From Acidilutibacter cellobiosedens (GTDB taxonomy: Bacteria; Bacillota; Clostridia; Tissierellales; Acidilutibacteraceae), in assembly GCF_004103715.1 (NCBI RefSeq), contig NZ_CP035282.1, forward strand, positions 1,912,673 through 1,976,672: a stretch of DNA of 64,000 nucleotides. The letters are read 5' to 3'. The position numbers were made by a program, and so were the translations under genes. This document shows, piece by piece, positions 34,766 through 43,282 of this stretch. A model generated the notes under the pieces. The model was given only the letters and a program-made list of their open reading frames with translations, was not told the origin of the DNA and searched no databases. Each line of letters begins with the position of its first letter. The stretch's first letter is position 1.

Positions 34766-35402
34766 CCAATAAATACTCCTTAGCATGTTTAAAATGATTT
34801 TTCATTAAAAAAGATGCTTTGCTGAAATCATTATCTTTCATTGCTCTTGCAATATCCTTATGTTCTAAAAGAACTACTGATTTTGTAACTGTTAAATTTT
34901 GATATATATTTGCCAATATACTGAATTGACTTCTTATGTTTTTAGAAGCATTATATAATCTCGAATTATCTGCATATCTAAAAAGGATATCATGAAAATT
35001 GTCAGATTCTATCATAAATTCCTCTATATTGTCAGATTCTAAATACTTTTCCTGGAGTCTGACAGAATTATTTATCTCCAATACAAGTTCTTTCTTTTTA
35101 ATGCTTTCCATGGATAATCTGAGAGCTTCCAAATCTAAACAGGCACAAAAATCATATATCTCATTAATATCCTTCTCATTAAATTCAATTACCTTGCCGC
35201 CTACATTTGTTATATGGTCAATCAGCCCTTCCTGCCCCAATCTGTTTAAGGCTTCCCTAATCGGCGTAGAACTGACATTAAATCTTTCCTGCAAGATCTT
35301 TGATGTTAATTTTTCACCGCATTTAATATTTTGATTTATGATATCCTCTTTTAAAATATTATAAATTTGATCTGCAAGAGTCATTTTTACTACATTATCC
35401 AT
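34734..35402 (-). CDS. GntR/FadR family transcriptional regulator (FCD domain)
   Basis: A 222-residue regulator. The N-terminal winged helix (about 8-72; GEKLTSKILQERFNVSSTPIREALNRL) is typical of GntR proteins and the helical FCD domain follows (ESDNFHDILF, LLEHKDIARAMKDND). FCD proteins bind small organic acids through a metal site. It is divergent from the FAD oxidoreductase gene, and the spacer holds a 34-bp near-perfect palindrome, so it probably controls both directions. The start has GAGGGAG. Confidence 0.9.
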   Translation of the reverse strand: MDNVVKMTLADQIYNILKEDIINQNIKCGEKLTSKILQERFNVSSTPIREALNRLGQEGLIDHITNVGGKVIEFNEKDINEIYDFCACLDLEALRLSMESIKKKELVLEINNSVRLQEKYLESDNIEEFMIESDNFHDILFRYADNSRLYNASKNIRSQFSILANIYQNLTVTKSVVLLEHKDIARAMKDNDFSKASFLMKNHFKHAKEYLLENIKKASIEN

Positions 35403-35489
35403 AATATTTTCTCCCTCTTATCATCTTAAATTATTTATGTTAATTATAATTTCACTACTTTATTATAATAAATTTAATCTAATAATGCA

Positions 35490-35523
35490 ATACATTCTGC
35501 AAAATATATTTTGCAAAATGTAT
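35490..35523. promoter_or_regulatory. candidate GntR operator palindrome
   Basis: A 34-bp inverted repeat, centred between 35506 and 35507, with one mismatched pair. The core is TTTTGCAAAATATATTTTGCA-like and runs directly into TATAAT (35524-35529), a possible -10 for the rightward gene. Bound repressor would block it. Confidence 0.65.
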
Positions 35524-35641
35524 TATAATATGATATCATAATTAGTATATATTAAACTTTCTATCATTTCCTCATAATATTAAACTCAATTTAATGTGTA
35601 AGTATTATAAAGTTTAAATTTAAAGGCAGAAAGGAGAAATT

Positions 35642-37573
35642 ATGTATAATATCAAATGGCCATATTCTTTGGAATATGAAAAAGAAGAAAAAATAACTAC
35701 AGACGTTTTGGTCCTTGGAGGCGGAATTGCAGGATGTATGGCTGCCATTGCCGCTGCAGAAAGAGGACAAAAAGTCGTGCTGGTAGAAAAGGGAGCTACC
35801 AAAAGAAGCGGTGCCGGAGGTTCCGGCTGTGATCATTGGGAATCCGCCGCTACAAATCCCTGTTCAAAAATAAGTCCTGAAGAACTCACCTCTGCTATGC
35901 TTGACGATAATGACGGATACAATAACGGTATATCCCACTATATCGAATGCCGGGAAGGATATGACAGACTTTTGGATATTGAAAAAATGGGCGGAAAAAT
36001 AAGAGATACGGAGGATGAATTTAAAGGTGCAGCCTTTCGAGATGAATCTACAAAGCTTATGTTCGCCTATGATTACGAAAACAGGTATACTTTAAGGATA
36101 TGGGGTTCTACTTTTAAACCTGCCATGTATAATAAATTAAAAAAATTAGGTGTAAAAATTTATGACAGAGTAATGGTCACTTCCCTACTCAATGAAGAAG
36201 GCAAACAAGGCAATCGGTGCATCGGTGCAACAGGTATGCACACAAGAACCGGAAAGTTTTTTATCTTTAGAAGTAAAGCCACTATTTTATGCATGTCAAG
36301 GCCTGCCAGAATATGGTTATTTTCTCCCTCCCTTCCCGGACTATGCGAATTCAGGCCTACCCAATGCATTGGAGACGGTCATGCCATGGGATGGAAAGCA
36401 GGAGCTGAATTTACCATGATGGAAAAATCCGTAGTAGGTGAATTTTCTGCTGCAGGAAGAAGTTATCCTCCCTATGGAGCGGGAAATAATCATAATACCT
36501 GGTATCCTGCTTCTCTGATAGATTCTGAGGGAAAGGAAATCCCTTATGCGGACAGAGATGGAAATATCCTAAGAAATGTATCGGAGAGATTTAAACCTGC
36601 CGATAGTCAAAAATTTTTCTTAAAAGGAGGAGGAATTGATAATCCAAAATATGACTACGAAGGTCCTGAAACCCTTCCATTTTCCGAAATGATTGAAGAA
36701 GGTTATAAATTGCCATTTTATGCCGATTTATCTACACTGCCGGAACTTGAAAGGAAAGTTATATGGGGCATGATGATAGGAGAAGAAGGAAAAACTAAAA
36801 TACCCGTTTATAAAAATTATACTGATGCAGGATTCGATCCGAAAAAAGATGTGCTTCAGTGTTACGGTACCGGATGGACTTCAGCTGAATTTCTGCCTCA
36901 GGAGCGTCAGCTCTTTGGCCTTCCCGGAGGGTTCTTAAATGATTGGAATTTGAGAACCAATATAGAAGGGTTATACGTTGCCGGTGATGCTTTATTTGCA
37001 TCAGACTGCTTTGGACATGCTGCAACTACAGGATATTATGCCGGAAGGCATGGAGCAAAATACGCTGAAACTGCAAGTATATCAGAAGTTAATCCAGTAC
37101 AAATAGAAAAGGAAAAATTAAGAATATATTCTCCTATCAATAATGATCCTTATACAAGCATAGGATGGAAAGAATTAAACATGGGAATATCAAAAACAAT
37201 GCAAAATTATTGCGGGGACATTAAAAGAGACGAACTTTTGAATATAGGATTAAAGCAATTGAAAGAATATGAAAAACAAGTTATTCCAAATACTTTTGCC
37301 TATAATCCTCATGAACTTGTAAGGCTTCTTGAAGTATTTGATATCCTTACCGTGTCTCAAATAATCATACAATCTTGTTTATCAAGAAAAACCAGTTCAA
37401 AGCCTCTCCATTTTAAAAGAGGCGATAATAACGGAGAAGACGAGAAAAGATTTATTACATTAAAACAAGCTGATGATAAAGTGATAATAAATAAATTGCC
37501 TCTTAACTACTTCGGGGATTTAAAAGAGAATTACGAATTTCACAATAAAGATTATGTTGGGAGGAAAAAATAA
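35642..37573 (+). CDS. FAD-dependent oxidoreductase, AprA/fumarate reductase type
   Basis: A 643-residue flavoprotein. The dinucleotide-binding motif GGGIAG is at 26-31, followed by the acidic VLVEKG strand end. The FAD fold, the VAGDALFASDCFGHAATTGYY segment and the helical C-terminal domain fit the fumarate reductase/adenylylsulfate reductase alpha family. The next gene supplies a matching two-cluster ferredoxin, as aprB does for aprA, but nothing else from sulfate metabolism is near, so the substrate is unknown. An aliphatic or keto acid is a guess from the GntR/FCD regulator. The start has AAAGGAG. Confidence 0.82.
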   Translation: MYNIKWPYSLEYEKEEKITTDVLVLGGGIAGCMAAIAAAERGQKVVLVEKGATKRSGAGGSGCDHWESAATNPCSKISPEELTSAMLDDNDGYNNGISHYIECREGYDRLLDIEKMGGKIRDTEDEFKGAAFRDESTKLMFAYDYENRYTLRIWGSTFKPAMYNKLKKLGVKIYDRVMVTSLLNEEGKQGNRCIGATGMHTRTGKFFIFRSKATILCMSRPARIWLFSPSLPGLCEFRPTQCIGDGHAMGWKAGAEFTMMEKSVVGEFSAAGRSYPPYGAGNNHNTWYPASLIDSEGKEIPYADRDGNILRNVSERFKPADSQKFFLKGGGIDNPKYDYEGPETLPFSEMIEEGYKLPFYADLSTLPELERKVIWGMMIGEEGKTKIPVYKNYTDAGFDPKKDVLQCYGTGWTSAEFLPQERQLFGLPGGFLNDWNLRTNIEGLYVAGDALFASDCFGHAATTGYYAGRHGAKYAETASISEVNPVQIEKEKLRIYSPINNDPYTSIGWKELNMGISKTMQNYCGDIKRDELLNIGLKQLKEYEKQVIPNTFAYNPHELVRLLEVFDILTVSQIIIQSCLSRKTSSKPLHFKRGDNNGEDEKRFITLKQADDKVIINKLPLNYFGDLKENYEFHNKDYVGRKK

Positions 37574-37839
37574 TGTATGAAATGCCTGCGGCAAATCCTA
37601 TTATATATGAAAAAGAAAAATGTATAGGTTGTAACAGATGTGTGAATATATGCCAAGTAGATATTTTAATTCCAAATCCCGAAAAGGGTAAACCTCCCAT
37701 TGTGTTATATCCGGGAGAATGCTGGTATTGCGGATGTTGTGTGATGGAATGTCCTGTGGAAGGAGCCATTACCCTTCGTCATCCTCTAATGAACCAAGCT
37801 CATTGGATAAAAAAAGATTGTTTAACAAATAAATTATAA
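37573..37839 (+). CDS. 2[4Fe-4S] ferredoxin subunit (AprB-like)
   Basis: An 88-residue ferredoxin with two cluster motifs, CIGCNRCVNIC and CWYCGCCVMECP. Its start overlaps the stop of the flavoprotein gene (TAATG), so the two are translated together and are probably one electron-transfer enzyme. It matches AprB in the ferredoxin part but lacks the AprB tail. Confidence 0.9.
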   Translation: MYEMPAANPIIYEKEKCIGCNRCVNICQVDILIPNPEKGKPPIVLYPGECWYCGCCVMECPVEGAITLRHPLMNQAHWIKKDCLTNKL

Positions 37840-37867
37840 TAAAAATATAAGAAAGTGAGGGAAATTT

Positions 37868-38866
37868 ATGCTTTTAAAAGAATTAACTCAATTATGTGGA
37901 GTAAGTGGATATGAAAAGGAAACAAGAGATTTTATCAAAAAAGCTGTTTCTGAATATGCTGATGAAATTTCAGTAGATGCTTTGGGTAATTTAATCGTGT
38001 TTAAAAAAGGTACAGGAAAAAATAAGAAGAAAATCATGTTAGCTGCCCATATGGATGAAATAGGAATCCAAGTAACAAAAATTGAAGAAAACGGAATGAT
38101 CAAAATAAAATCATTAGGATTTCTCTGGCCTTATACGACATACATGAGCAGAGTCAAATTCAGAAATGGAATAACAGGTATAATATCCAGCACAGTTAAA
38201 GCAGAAGACATTAAAAATGATTTTACTAAACTATACGTAGATATCGGCGCCAAATCAAAAGAAGAAGCACTAAAACATGTAAAAGTGGGAGATGTCGCTT
38301 CCTATATCGGTGAATATGTCGAACTTAAGGATAATGACGTTACCGCAAAGGCAATGGACGACAGAGTAGGATGTTATATAATGATTGAATCATTAAAAAA
38401 GATAGATAACCCTAAAAATGATATTTATTTTGTGTTTACTGTACAGGAAGAAGTAGGCTGCAGAGGCTCGAAAGTTACTGCAGCAAGAATAAAGCCGGAT
38501 TTGGGAATAGCTATTGATGTAACTCCCGCTCATGATTATCCGTGTGATTTGGAAGGAAGTAATACGGTAGGAGGAGGTACTGCCGTCAAGGTATCCGATA
38601 CTTCTGTAATATGTGATGAATATCTTGTGGAAGAGATGGTTAAATGCTGTAAAGAAAATAACATAAAATACCAACTTGACGTTATTGCAGTTGGAGGAAC
38701 CGATGCAAGTTCTATAAATCAGTCTAATTTTGGGGTAAAAGCAGCAGGTATATCCGTTGTAACAAGATATCCCCATGGCCCAAATTCATTGGTAAATATG
38801 AAAGATGTAGAATCTTCCATAGAATTACTTAGCAAATATGTAAATCGAGATTTTAATTTTGACTAA
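37868..38866 (+). CDS. M42 family metallopeptidase
   Basis: A 332-residue cytosolic aminopeptidase of the M42/TET family. Metal ligands are visible in AAHMDEIG, KAMDDRVG, VQEEVG (catalytic Glu pair), IAIDVT and TRYPHGP. Family members form dodecamers that trim peptides; some act on endoglucan or cysteine-rich peptides. It lies 28 nt after the ferredoxin gene with GTGAGGG before its ATG, so it is probably part of the GntR-controlled operon. Confidence 0.92.
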   Translation: MLLKELTQLCGVSGYEKETRDFIKKAVSEYADEISVDALGNLIVFKKGTGKNKKKIMLAAHMDEIGIQVTKIEENGMIKIKSLGFLWPYTTYMSRVKFRNGITGIISSTVKAEDIKNDFTKLYVDIGAKSKEEALKHVKVGDVASYIGEYVELKDNDVTAKAMDDRVGCYIMIESLKKIDNPKNDIYFVFTVQEEVGCRGSKVTAARIKPDLGIAIDVTPAHDYPCDLEGSNTVGGGTAVKVSDTSVICDEYLVEEMVKCCKENNIKYQLDVIAVGGTDASSINQSNFGVKAAGISVVTRYPHGPNSLVNMKDVESSIELLSKYVNRDFNFD

Positions 38867-38870
38867 ATAA

Positions 38871-38908
38871 AAAAAAGGGTGGTAAAATTTTTATTTACCA
38901 TCCTTTTT
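38871..38908. terminator. terminator after the M42 peptidase gene
   Basis: Stem 38874-38886 with 38894-38906 (one G-U pair) is followed by T runs on both strands. It separates the peptidase from the convergent VanZ gene. Confidence 0.85.
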
Positions 38909-38958
38909 ATACAACTTTTATACAACGCTCTCTTATCTTTCTTCCATTTAAAAATATG

Positions 38959-39423
38959 TCAATACTTGTTCTTTTTAATCTTACTTATTGCTTCATATAT
39001 GGCAATACCCATAAGAGATCCTGCACTATCAATCAACACATCTTTTATCTGAGCACCTCTGCCGGATACAAAAATCTGATGAAATTCATCGCTGATTGCA
39101 TAAACAATGCAAAATGAGATAGAGATAATAAATATTTTAAATCTTCCCATCTTACTTTTTTTCATCAAATTTATTATCAATATTCCTAAAATTAAATAGG
39201 AAAAAAAATGAGCATTTTTCCGTATTAAGTGATTCGTTCTGTCAAAATCAAAATTTGAATTAGGTGCAGCTCTTTCTGCTGAATTTATAACGATTTCCGT
39301 TATCTTTTTGCTCAGAGCGTTAGACTTTGATACGGGTTGAGACGATAAAACAAAGATAATTGACAGCCAAAATAATATAACAACATAAAATATAATCCGT
39401 TTTTTGTTCTGATTCATTTTCAT
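38959..39423 (-). CDS. VanZ family membrane protein
   Basis: A 154-residue membrane protein with four predicted segments and VanZ signatures: FVLSSQPVSKS near the N-terminus, RKNAHFFSYLILGI and YAISDEFHQIFVSGRGAQIKDVLIDSAGSL. VanZ gives low teicoplanin resistance in Enterococcus, but most chromosomal members have no known role. The ATG follows GAGGGAA. Confidence 0.9.
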   Translation of the reverse strand: MKMNQNKKRIIFYVVILFWLSIIFVLSSQPVSKSNALSKKITEIVINSAERAAPNSNFDFDRTNHLIRKNAHFFSYLILGILIINLMKKSKMGRFKIFIISISFCIVYAISDEFHQIFVSGRGAQIKDVLIDSAGSLMGIAIYEAISKIKKNKY

Positions 39424-39513
39424 AATTCCCTCTATTGATTACTTTATTTATATATAATTTCATTTTATCATTAATTTGTCCTGATTCAAAGGAAAAGAAC
39501 TGTTTTATTTGAT

Positions 39514-39987
39514 TTACCGCTTGGTATAATATATGACATGAGTCCCTTCATTGTCTATATCTATGGAAGGATTGTTTTCTAAAGGTATTTCCGTTTCTAT
39601 TTCATAATTATCTCGAGATATTTTTAGACTCAATCCCCCATTCTTCGGTTTAAAGAGTATATCCGATAATTCGGCAATTACCTCTTCCTCGTCTTCTTCT
39701 GAATATTTCTTAACCAACTTATTTTCTTCCAACCCAATAGAATAATACTCGCTTTTTCCATTAATTTTTCCATCTTCGGAGACTTTAGAGGTTATAAAAT
39801 CTGCCATTCTAATTTCCTCTGTTACTTTATCCATAGCTACTCTTACATTTCTTTGTATATCGCCTTGATCTACAGATCTATTGAAAATATTATTCCCAAG
39901 AAAATATATATTGAATATCAATAACAATGCTATTAATAATAAAGCTAGAGATAATATCAATTCCACAAGAGTGAATCCTTTATTCAA
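39514..39987 (-). CDS. prepilin-type protein (PilW-like)
   Basis: About 157 residues. The prepilin site is NKG/FTLVELILSLALLLIALLL, followed by a soluble domain with QGDIQRNVRVAMDKVTEEIRMA, a PilW-like feature. The TTG at 39987 has AGGGGATG upstream at 9 nt; a TTG at 40017 without a clear site would add ten residues. It is the last of a three-gene pseudopilin set far from the main pilus operon. Confidence 0.78.
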   Translation of the reverse strand: MNKGFTLVELILSLALLLIALLLIFNIYFLGNNIFNRSVDQGDIQRNVRVAMDKVTEEIRMADFITSKVSEDGKINGKSEYYSIGLEENKLVKKYSEEDEEEVIAELSDILFKPKNGGLSLKISRDNYEIETEIPLENNPSIDIDNEGTHVIYYTKR

Positions 39988-40047
39988 TTCATTACATCCC
40001 CTATCCAATTTGTGCAAAACATAAAATCACTATCTACCTTTCTCATT

Positions 40048-40386
40048 TTATTGCGGAATATAAGTTGATATTGTATTTTTATTTTTATCATGTAAATTCA
40101 CTTGAATTTTAATACCATCAGATTCACACTTAAAATCTTCTCCATTATCATCATGAAATTCTAACTTTAATGTATATTCCTCCCGATTCGAATCTTCTCC
40201 ATTATTCTTAATTGCCTTTTCAATGTTTTCCTGAGCTTGAAAAATATACCGAGTTTTCTCCCCCGAAGAAAATATATTTTTCATATTTCCTGAAAGCACA
40301 GTTAAAAGTATAGCAGCAAGCATACCTACTATACCTATGGAAACCACTACTTCAATCAAAGTAAAACCCTTTCTCTCCAAGTGCAT
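40048..40386 (-). CDS. prepilin-type protein (PilV/GspI-like)
   Basis: A ~112-residue small pseudopilin with the leader HLERKG/FTLIEVVVSIGIVGMLAAIL and a short soluble domain. The start is uncertain between ATG codons at 40386-40389 and a nearby TTG, all after GGAG. It abuts the end of the 447-residue gene upstream. Confidence 0.78.
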   Translation of the reverse strand: MHLERKGFTLIEVVVSIGIVGMLAAILLTVLSGNMKNIFSSGEKTRYIFQAQENIEKAIKNNGEDSNREEYTLKLEFHDDNGEDFKCESDGIKIQVNLHDKNKNTISTYIPQ

Positions 40387-41729
40387 CATCTCCAATAAGC
40401 TATTTTATAGGCACTGCCGGAAGAACCATCTTCCTCTGAATCTGGCAGTGTTATTTTTATTTCTTTATTTGGTGAATCTATTCTGCAACCTCCTCCCAAC
40501 ACAATACTGCCTCCGACTATCCCCCCTGTAACCGATGCCCCGCCGCCGATGTCTATGGAAGCCTTCGGTGCATATATATTCATGGATCTTGCTCCTCCAT
40601 TAATTGTAATTTTACTTCCCGCCGTAATCAAATCTCCATAAACACTTCCGCTTCCGCTGATATTTATTTCCCGGCTGTTTGAGTACAGGGATGCATATAT
40701 TTGAGTTTCATTATCTACGTTAATTGTATTTGCGGAATTAGAATATATTTTAACATTATCCGTCTTCCCTTCTCTTTCATTTATTCCACCCTTAACTTTA
40801 AAATTATTATCCACATACAGATACAGCTTTCCGTCTCCGACAACTTCTATACGTCCTTGTTCTATATTTAAATTTCTTACTCTCAGCACTATGTCCCCAT
40901 CACTTGTATCCACACGCAAAGTGGTATTTTGTATTATATTTATACTGTCATAATATCTGCTGCTTCCTATAACCGTGTTATTATTCTGCCAATATACTGT
41001 TAATATCCCATTCTCAGCGTGACTTTCAGGATTTTCTGTAGGCAACCCTTCGGACAAATCTTCGGGAAACTCAGGCAGTAAAGGAATAGGATAATTTTGC
41101 TTTTCAATGTACTCTACATCAGGCATCATTTGTTTTTTCCATTCGCTATTATCAACCTTAATCACATCATCATTTAAAGCCTCTATATTTCCCTCTATAG
41201 TAGGCCATCCTGAAATATGTATGGAACCCGGCTCCTCTGAATTACTTCCTATATTGCCTTTTACGGTTCCTCCCCGGATCTCAATGCTGCTGTTTCCAAA
41301 TACCGCTGCAATTAACTCTACAGTTTGAGAATCTCCACTTTTATCTCCAGACATGACCAATTCCGCTTTTCTGTCTACAGTACTTTTATTATACGGAACT
41401 TTTCCCGTAGAAATTATATACAAATTATCTCCCGATTTAACTATACTTACCACAAATTCTCCTTCTCCGAATTTTACCGGCTCACTATAAAGAGGAAGGG
41501 ATTCATTAAATTTCTTCAAAGCATCTCCGCTCATCTTTGATATCCAATCTGCAGTTCCTATCGCTCCGGATCTTGCTATATAGTAAGCTTTCACTTTTTT
41601 CTCTTGAATCAAAGTTTTGTTAAATTCTCCCCCAGCTACCGTAATCATAGTCAAACCAAATATTAAAATTATGCTTAATATCATTACAACCGAAAGAAGT
41701 ATGTACCCCTTATCGTTTTTCATTGACAT
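40386..41729 (-). CDS. PilX-like protein with β-helix surface domain
   Basis: A 447-residue protein. An N-terminal hydrophobic helix (GYILLSVVMILSIILIFGLTM) and the following KAYYIARSGAIGTADWI are typical of PilX N-terminal proteins. The C-terminal half (about 290-430) is a run of short Gly/Ser-rich strands (GDLITAGSKITINGGARSM) suggesting a right-handed β-helix like bactofilin or DUF7305 domains. It is the first gene of the small pseudopilin set. The ATG has AAGGGA at 8 nt. Confidence 0.72.
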   Translation of the reverse strand: MSMKNDKGYILLSVVMILSIILIFGLTMITVAGGEFNKTLIQEKKVKAYYIARSGAIGTADWISKMSGDALKKFNESLPLYSEPVKFGEGEFVVSIVKSGDNLYIISTGKVPYNKSTVDRKAELVMSGDKSGDSQTVELIAAVFGNSSIEIRGGTVKGNIGSNSEEPGSIHISGWPTIEGNIEALNDDVIKVDNSEWKKQMMPDVEYIEKQNYPIPLLPEFPEDLSEGLPTENPESHAENGILTVYWQNNNTVIGSSRYYDSINIIQNTTLRVDTSDGDIVLRVRNLNIEQGRIEVVGDGKLYLYVDNNFKVKGGINEREGKTDNVKIYSNSANTINVDNETQIYASLYSNSREINISGSGSVYGDLITAGSKITINGGARSMNIYAPKASIDIGGGASVTGGIVGGSIVLGGGCRIDSPNKEIKITLPDSEEDGSSGSAYKIAYWR

Positions 41730-41865
41730 TTATTTAATCCCTTCATTTCTAATTATTATCATAATTTTATCACGGTTTTACTGCACTATCAACAACTTAT
41801 GCATATTTGTATATTCTTTTCTCATAAGGGTAGCGTATATGCACCTTCGCTGGTTTAATATGTCT

Positions 41866-42759
41866 TTATACATTGTTTAAATATTTCACAATCAATCTGT
41901 CCAATTCCCTGCTTAATTTTAGTACCTCTTTACTGCTTGCATTACTGCCATCTTTCGGAATTTTTCTGTCCAATTCATTTTTCATCTTTTCAATATTTTG
42001 CTTTAGATTTTTTAAATCATTTACTTCTATCCGCTTTTCTTCTTGCTTTGTTCTCTTTTCTTTATATAAATCCTTATCTGCTGTTTTTATCATTTCTTTT
42101 AAATTATCAAAATATTCGGAACAAGCTATACCTGCACTGACATGAATATCAGCGTTAACTTCCATGGTGCTTTTATTAATCTCTTTTTCTATTCTTTGAA
42201 TCACTTTATTCAAGCCTTTTTTGCCTTGCTTGTGTAGTAAAACTAAGAATTCGTCTCCACCATATCTTATTCCTAAGTCTTCTTTTCTTATACTCCTTTT
42301 AATTGCCTGTCCAACTATTTCTATTGCCTTATCTCCCGCTAAATGTCCGTAATTGTCATTAATTTTTTTTAAATTATCTATATCTATCAGTATTACGGAA
42401 ATGTCTTTAAGCTCGGGATGACAAAAAAATTCACTATTCATTTGCTCCCAATAATTTCTATTATATAATCCTGTTGCAGTATCAATAAGGGCCTTATTGC
42501 AATTACAGCATTTATAGTTCTTTGGATTAATGACAATTATGTAATAAAGTTGGTCAGTAATATAAAATCCATCAATATTTACAAAATAGTTATCCGAAGT
42601 ATACTGAATAGGTAAATCTACAGCTAAATTTTCTAAAATATTTAGTTCTTTAAGGTAGTCATAAGTCATCCGATATTCAATATTACTGTAACAAATCTTA
42701 TGTTCCCGATTCATTACAATTTGAATTACCCCGTTGGTTTCAAAATTTCCCTCATGCAT
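41866..42759 (-). CDS. diguanylate cyclase (GGDEF) with C-terminal Spo0E-like domain
   Basis: A 297-residue cytosolic protein in three parts. Residues 1-80 look like a small sensory fold, followed by a CCNC motif (84-87). The GGDEF domain (about 90-240) has DTATGLYNR, the catalytic RYGGDEF at 165-171 and, exactly five residues before it, the inhibitory I-site RKED (158-161), so it should make c-di-GMP and be product-inhibited. Residues 256-296 match Spo0E phosphatases, including the SRELD signature (283-287) and LIVKYL. Spo0E proteins dephosphorylate Spo0A~P. Divergent from an XRE gene with shared operators. The ATG has TTGGAGG. Confidence 0.88.
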   Translation of the reverse strand: MHEGNFETNGVIQIVMNREHKICYSNIEYRMTYDYLKELNILENLAVDLPIQYTSDNYFVNIDGFYITDQLYYIIVINPKNYKCCNCNKALIDTATGLYNRNYWEQMNSEFFCHPELKDISVILIDIDNLKKINDNYGHLAGDKAIEIVGQAIKRSIRKEDLGIRYGGDEFLVLLHKQGKKGLNKVIQRIEKEINKSTMEVNADIHVSAGIACSEYFDNLKEMIKTADKDLYKEKRTKQEEKRIEVNDLKNLKQNIEKMKNELDRKIPKDGSNASSKEVLKLSRELDRLIVKYLNNV

Positions 42760-42785
42760 TACTGTTAACCTCCAAATTTACAATA

Positions 42786-42802
42786 TGTTTTTTATTAGAA
42801 CA
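42786..42802. promoter_or_regulatory. operator copy 1 for the XRE regulator
   Basis: On the minus strand this reads TGTTCTAATAAAAAACA, one base in the second half-site different from the perfect operator at 42834-42850. It lies between the GGDEF start and the shared promoter region. Confidence 0.6.
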
Positions 42803-42833
42803 TATTATTCCATAATTTCGGATAAAATACAAT

Positions 42834-42850
42834 TGTTCTAATAACGAACA
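42834..42850. promoter_or_regulatory. operator copy 2 for the XRE regulator
   Basis: TGTTCTAATAACGAACA is an inverted repeat TGTTC-N7-GAACA that lies just before the ribosome site of the XRE gene. Two more copies with the same seven-base spacer type flank the divergent pair. Confidence 0.7.
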
Positions 42851-42863
42851 GAGGTGATATATT

Positions 42864-43109
42864 ATGAAATTAGTTTTAGATTCTAAAGAACACAATATCG
42901 CAGGCCCTAAAGTAAAAATCGCAAGGTTAAAAAGTAACATGACGCAAAAAGAGTTATCGATAAAACTCGAAACATTAGCTGTTTATATTGATAGAGCCAG
43001 CATTTCCAAACTCGAACACCAAAAAAGAATTATTACCGATATTGAATTAATGGCTTTATCTCAAATTTTAAATGTAAGTACCAACTATCTTTTGGGGTTA
43101 GAAGAATAA
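42864..43109 (+). CDS. XRE family transcriptional regulator
   Basis: An 81-residue helix-turn-helix protein with KVKIARLKSNMTQKELSIKLE and RASISKLEHQKRIITDIELMAL, typical of lambda-repressor-like regulators, and no sensing domain. Three copies of TGTTC-N7-GAACA surround it, so it probably represses itself and the divergent GGDEF-Spo0E gene. The half-site GTTCT recalls SinR targets. The ATG follows AGAGGTGAT. Confidence 0.9.
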   Translation: MKLVLDSKEHNIAGPKVKIARLKSNMTQKELSIKLETLAVYIDRASISKLEHQKRIITDIELMALSQILNVSTNYLLGLEE

Positions 43110-43113
43110 TTTG

Positions 43114-43130
43114 TGTTCTAATAAAGAACA
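43114..43130. promoter_or_regulatory. operator copy 3 for the XRE regulator
   Basis: TGTTCTAATAAAGAACA lies just after the XRE stop codon, a repeat of the operator at 42834-42850. A downstream site could support DNA looping. Confidence 0.65.
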
Positions 43131-43192
43131 TTATAACATTTATATTTCCTTTTGTGAACATAGCATTATATCTTTTTTCCTTCTATCAAAAC

Positions 43193-43239
43193 AAAAGAGG
43201 CTTCTCTTAAAATATTGATAAATTAAGGAAGCCTCTTTT
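43193..43239. terminator. bidirectional terminator between XRE and GNAT genes
   Basis: Stem 43193-43204 with 43228-43239 (GAGGCTTC core) extends further inward through CTTAA/TTAAG. T runs follow on both strands. Confidence 0.85.
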
Positions 43240-43282
43240 AAAACCCTTTTAACAAAACATGTTTCTTAATCTAATTTATGAT

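Noticed and set aside
35642-37839. true dissimilatory adenylylsulfate reductase (aprBA)
   Set aside because: Gene order is alpha then a short ferredoxin, the ferredoxin lacks the AprB tail, and no sat, qmo or dsr genes are near.
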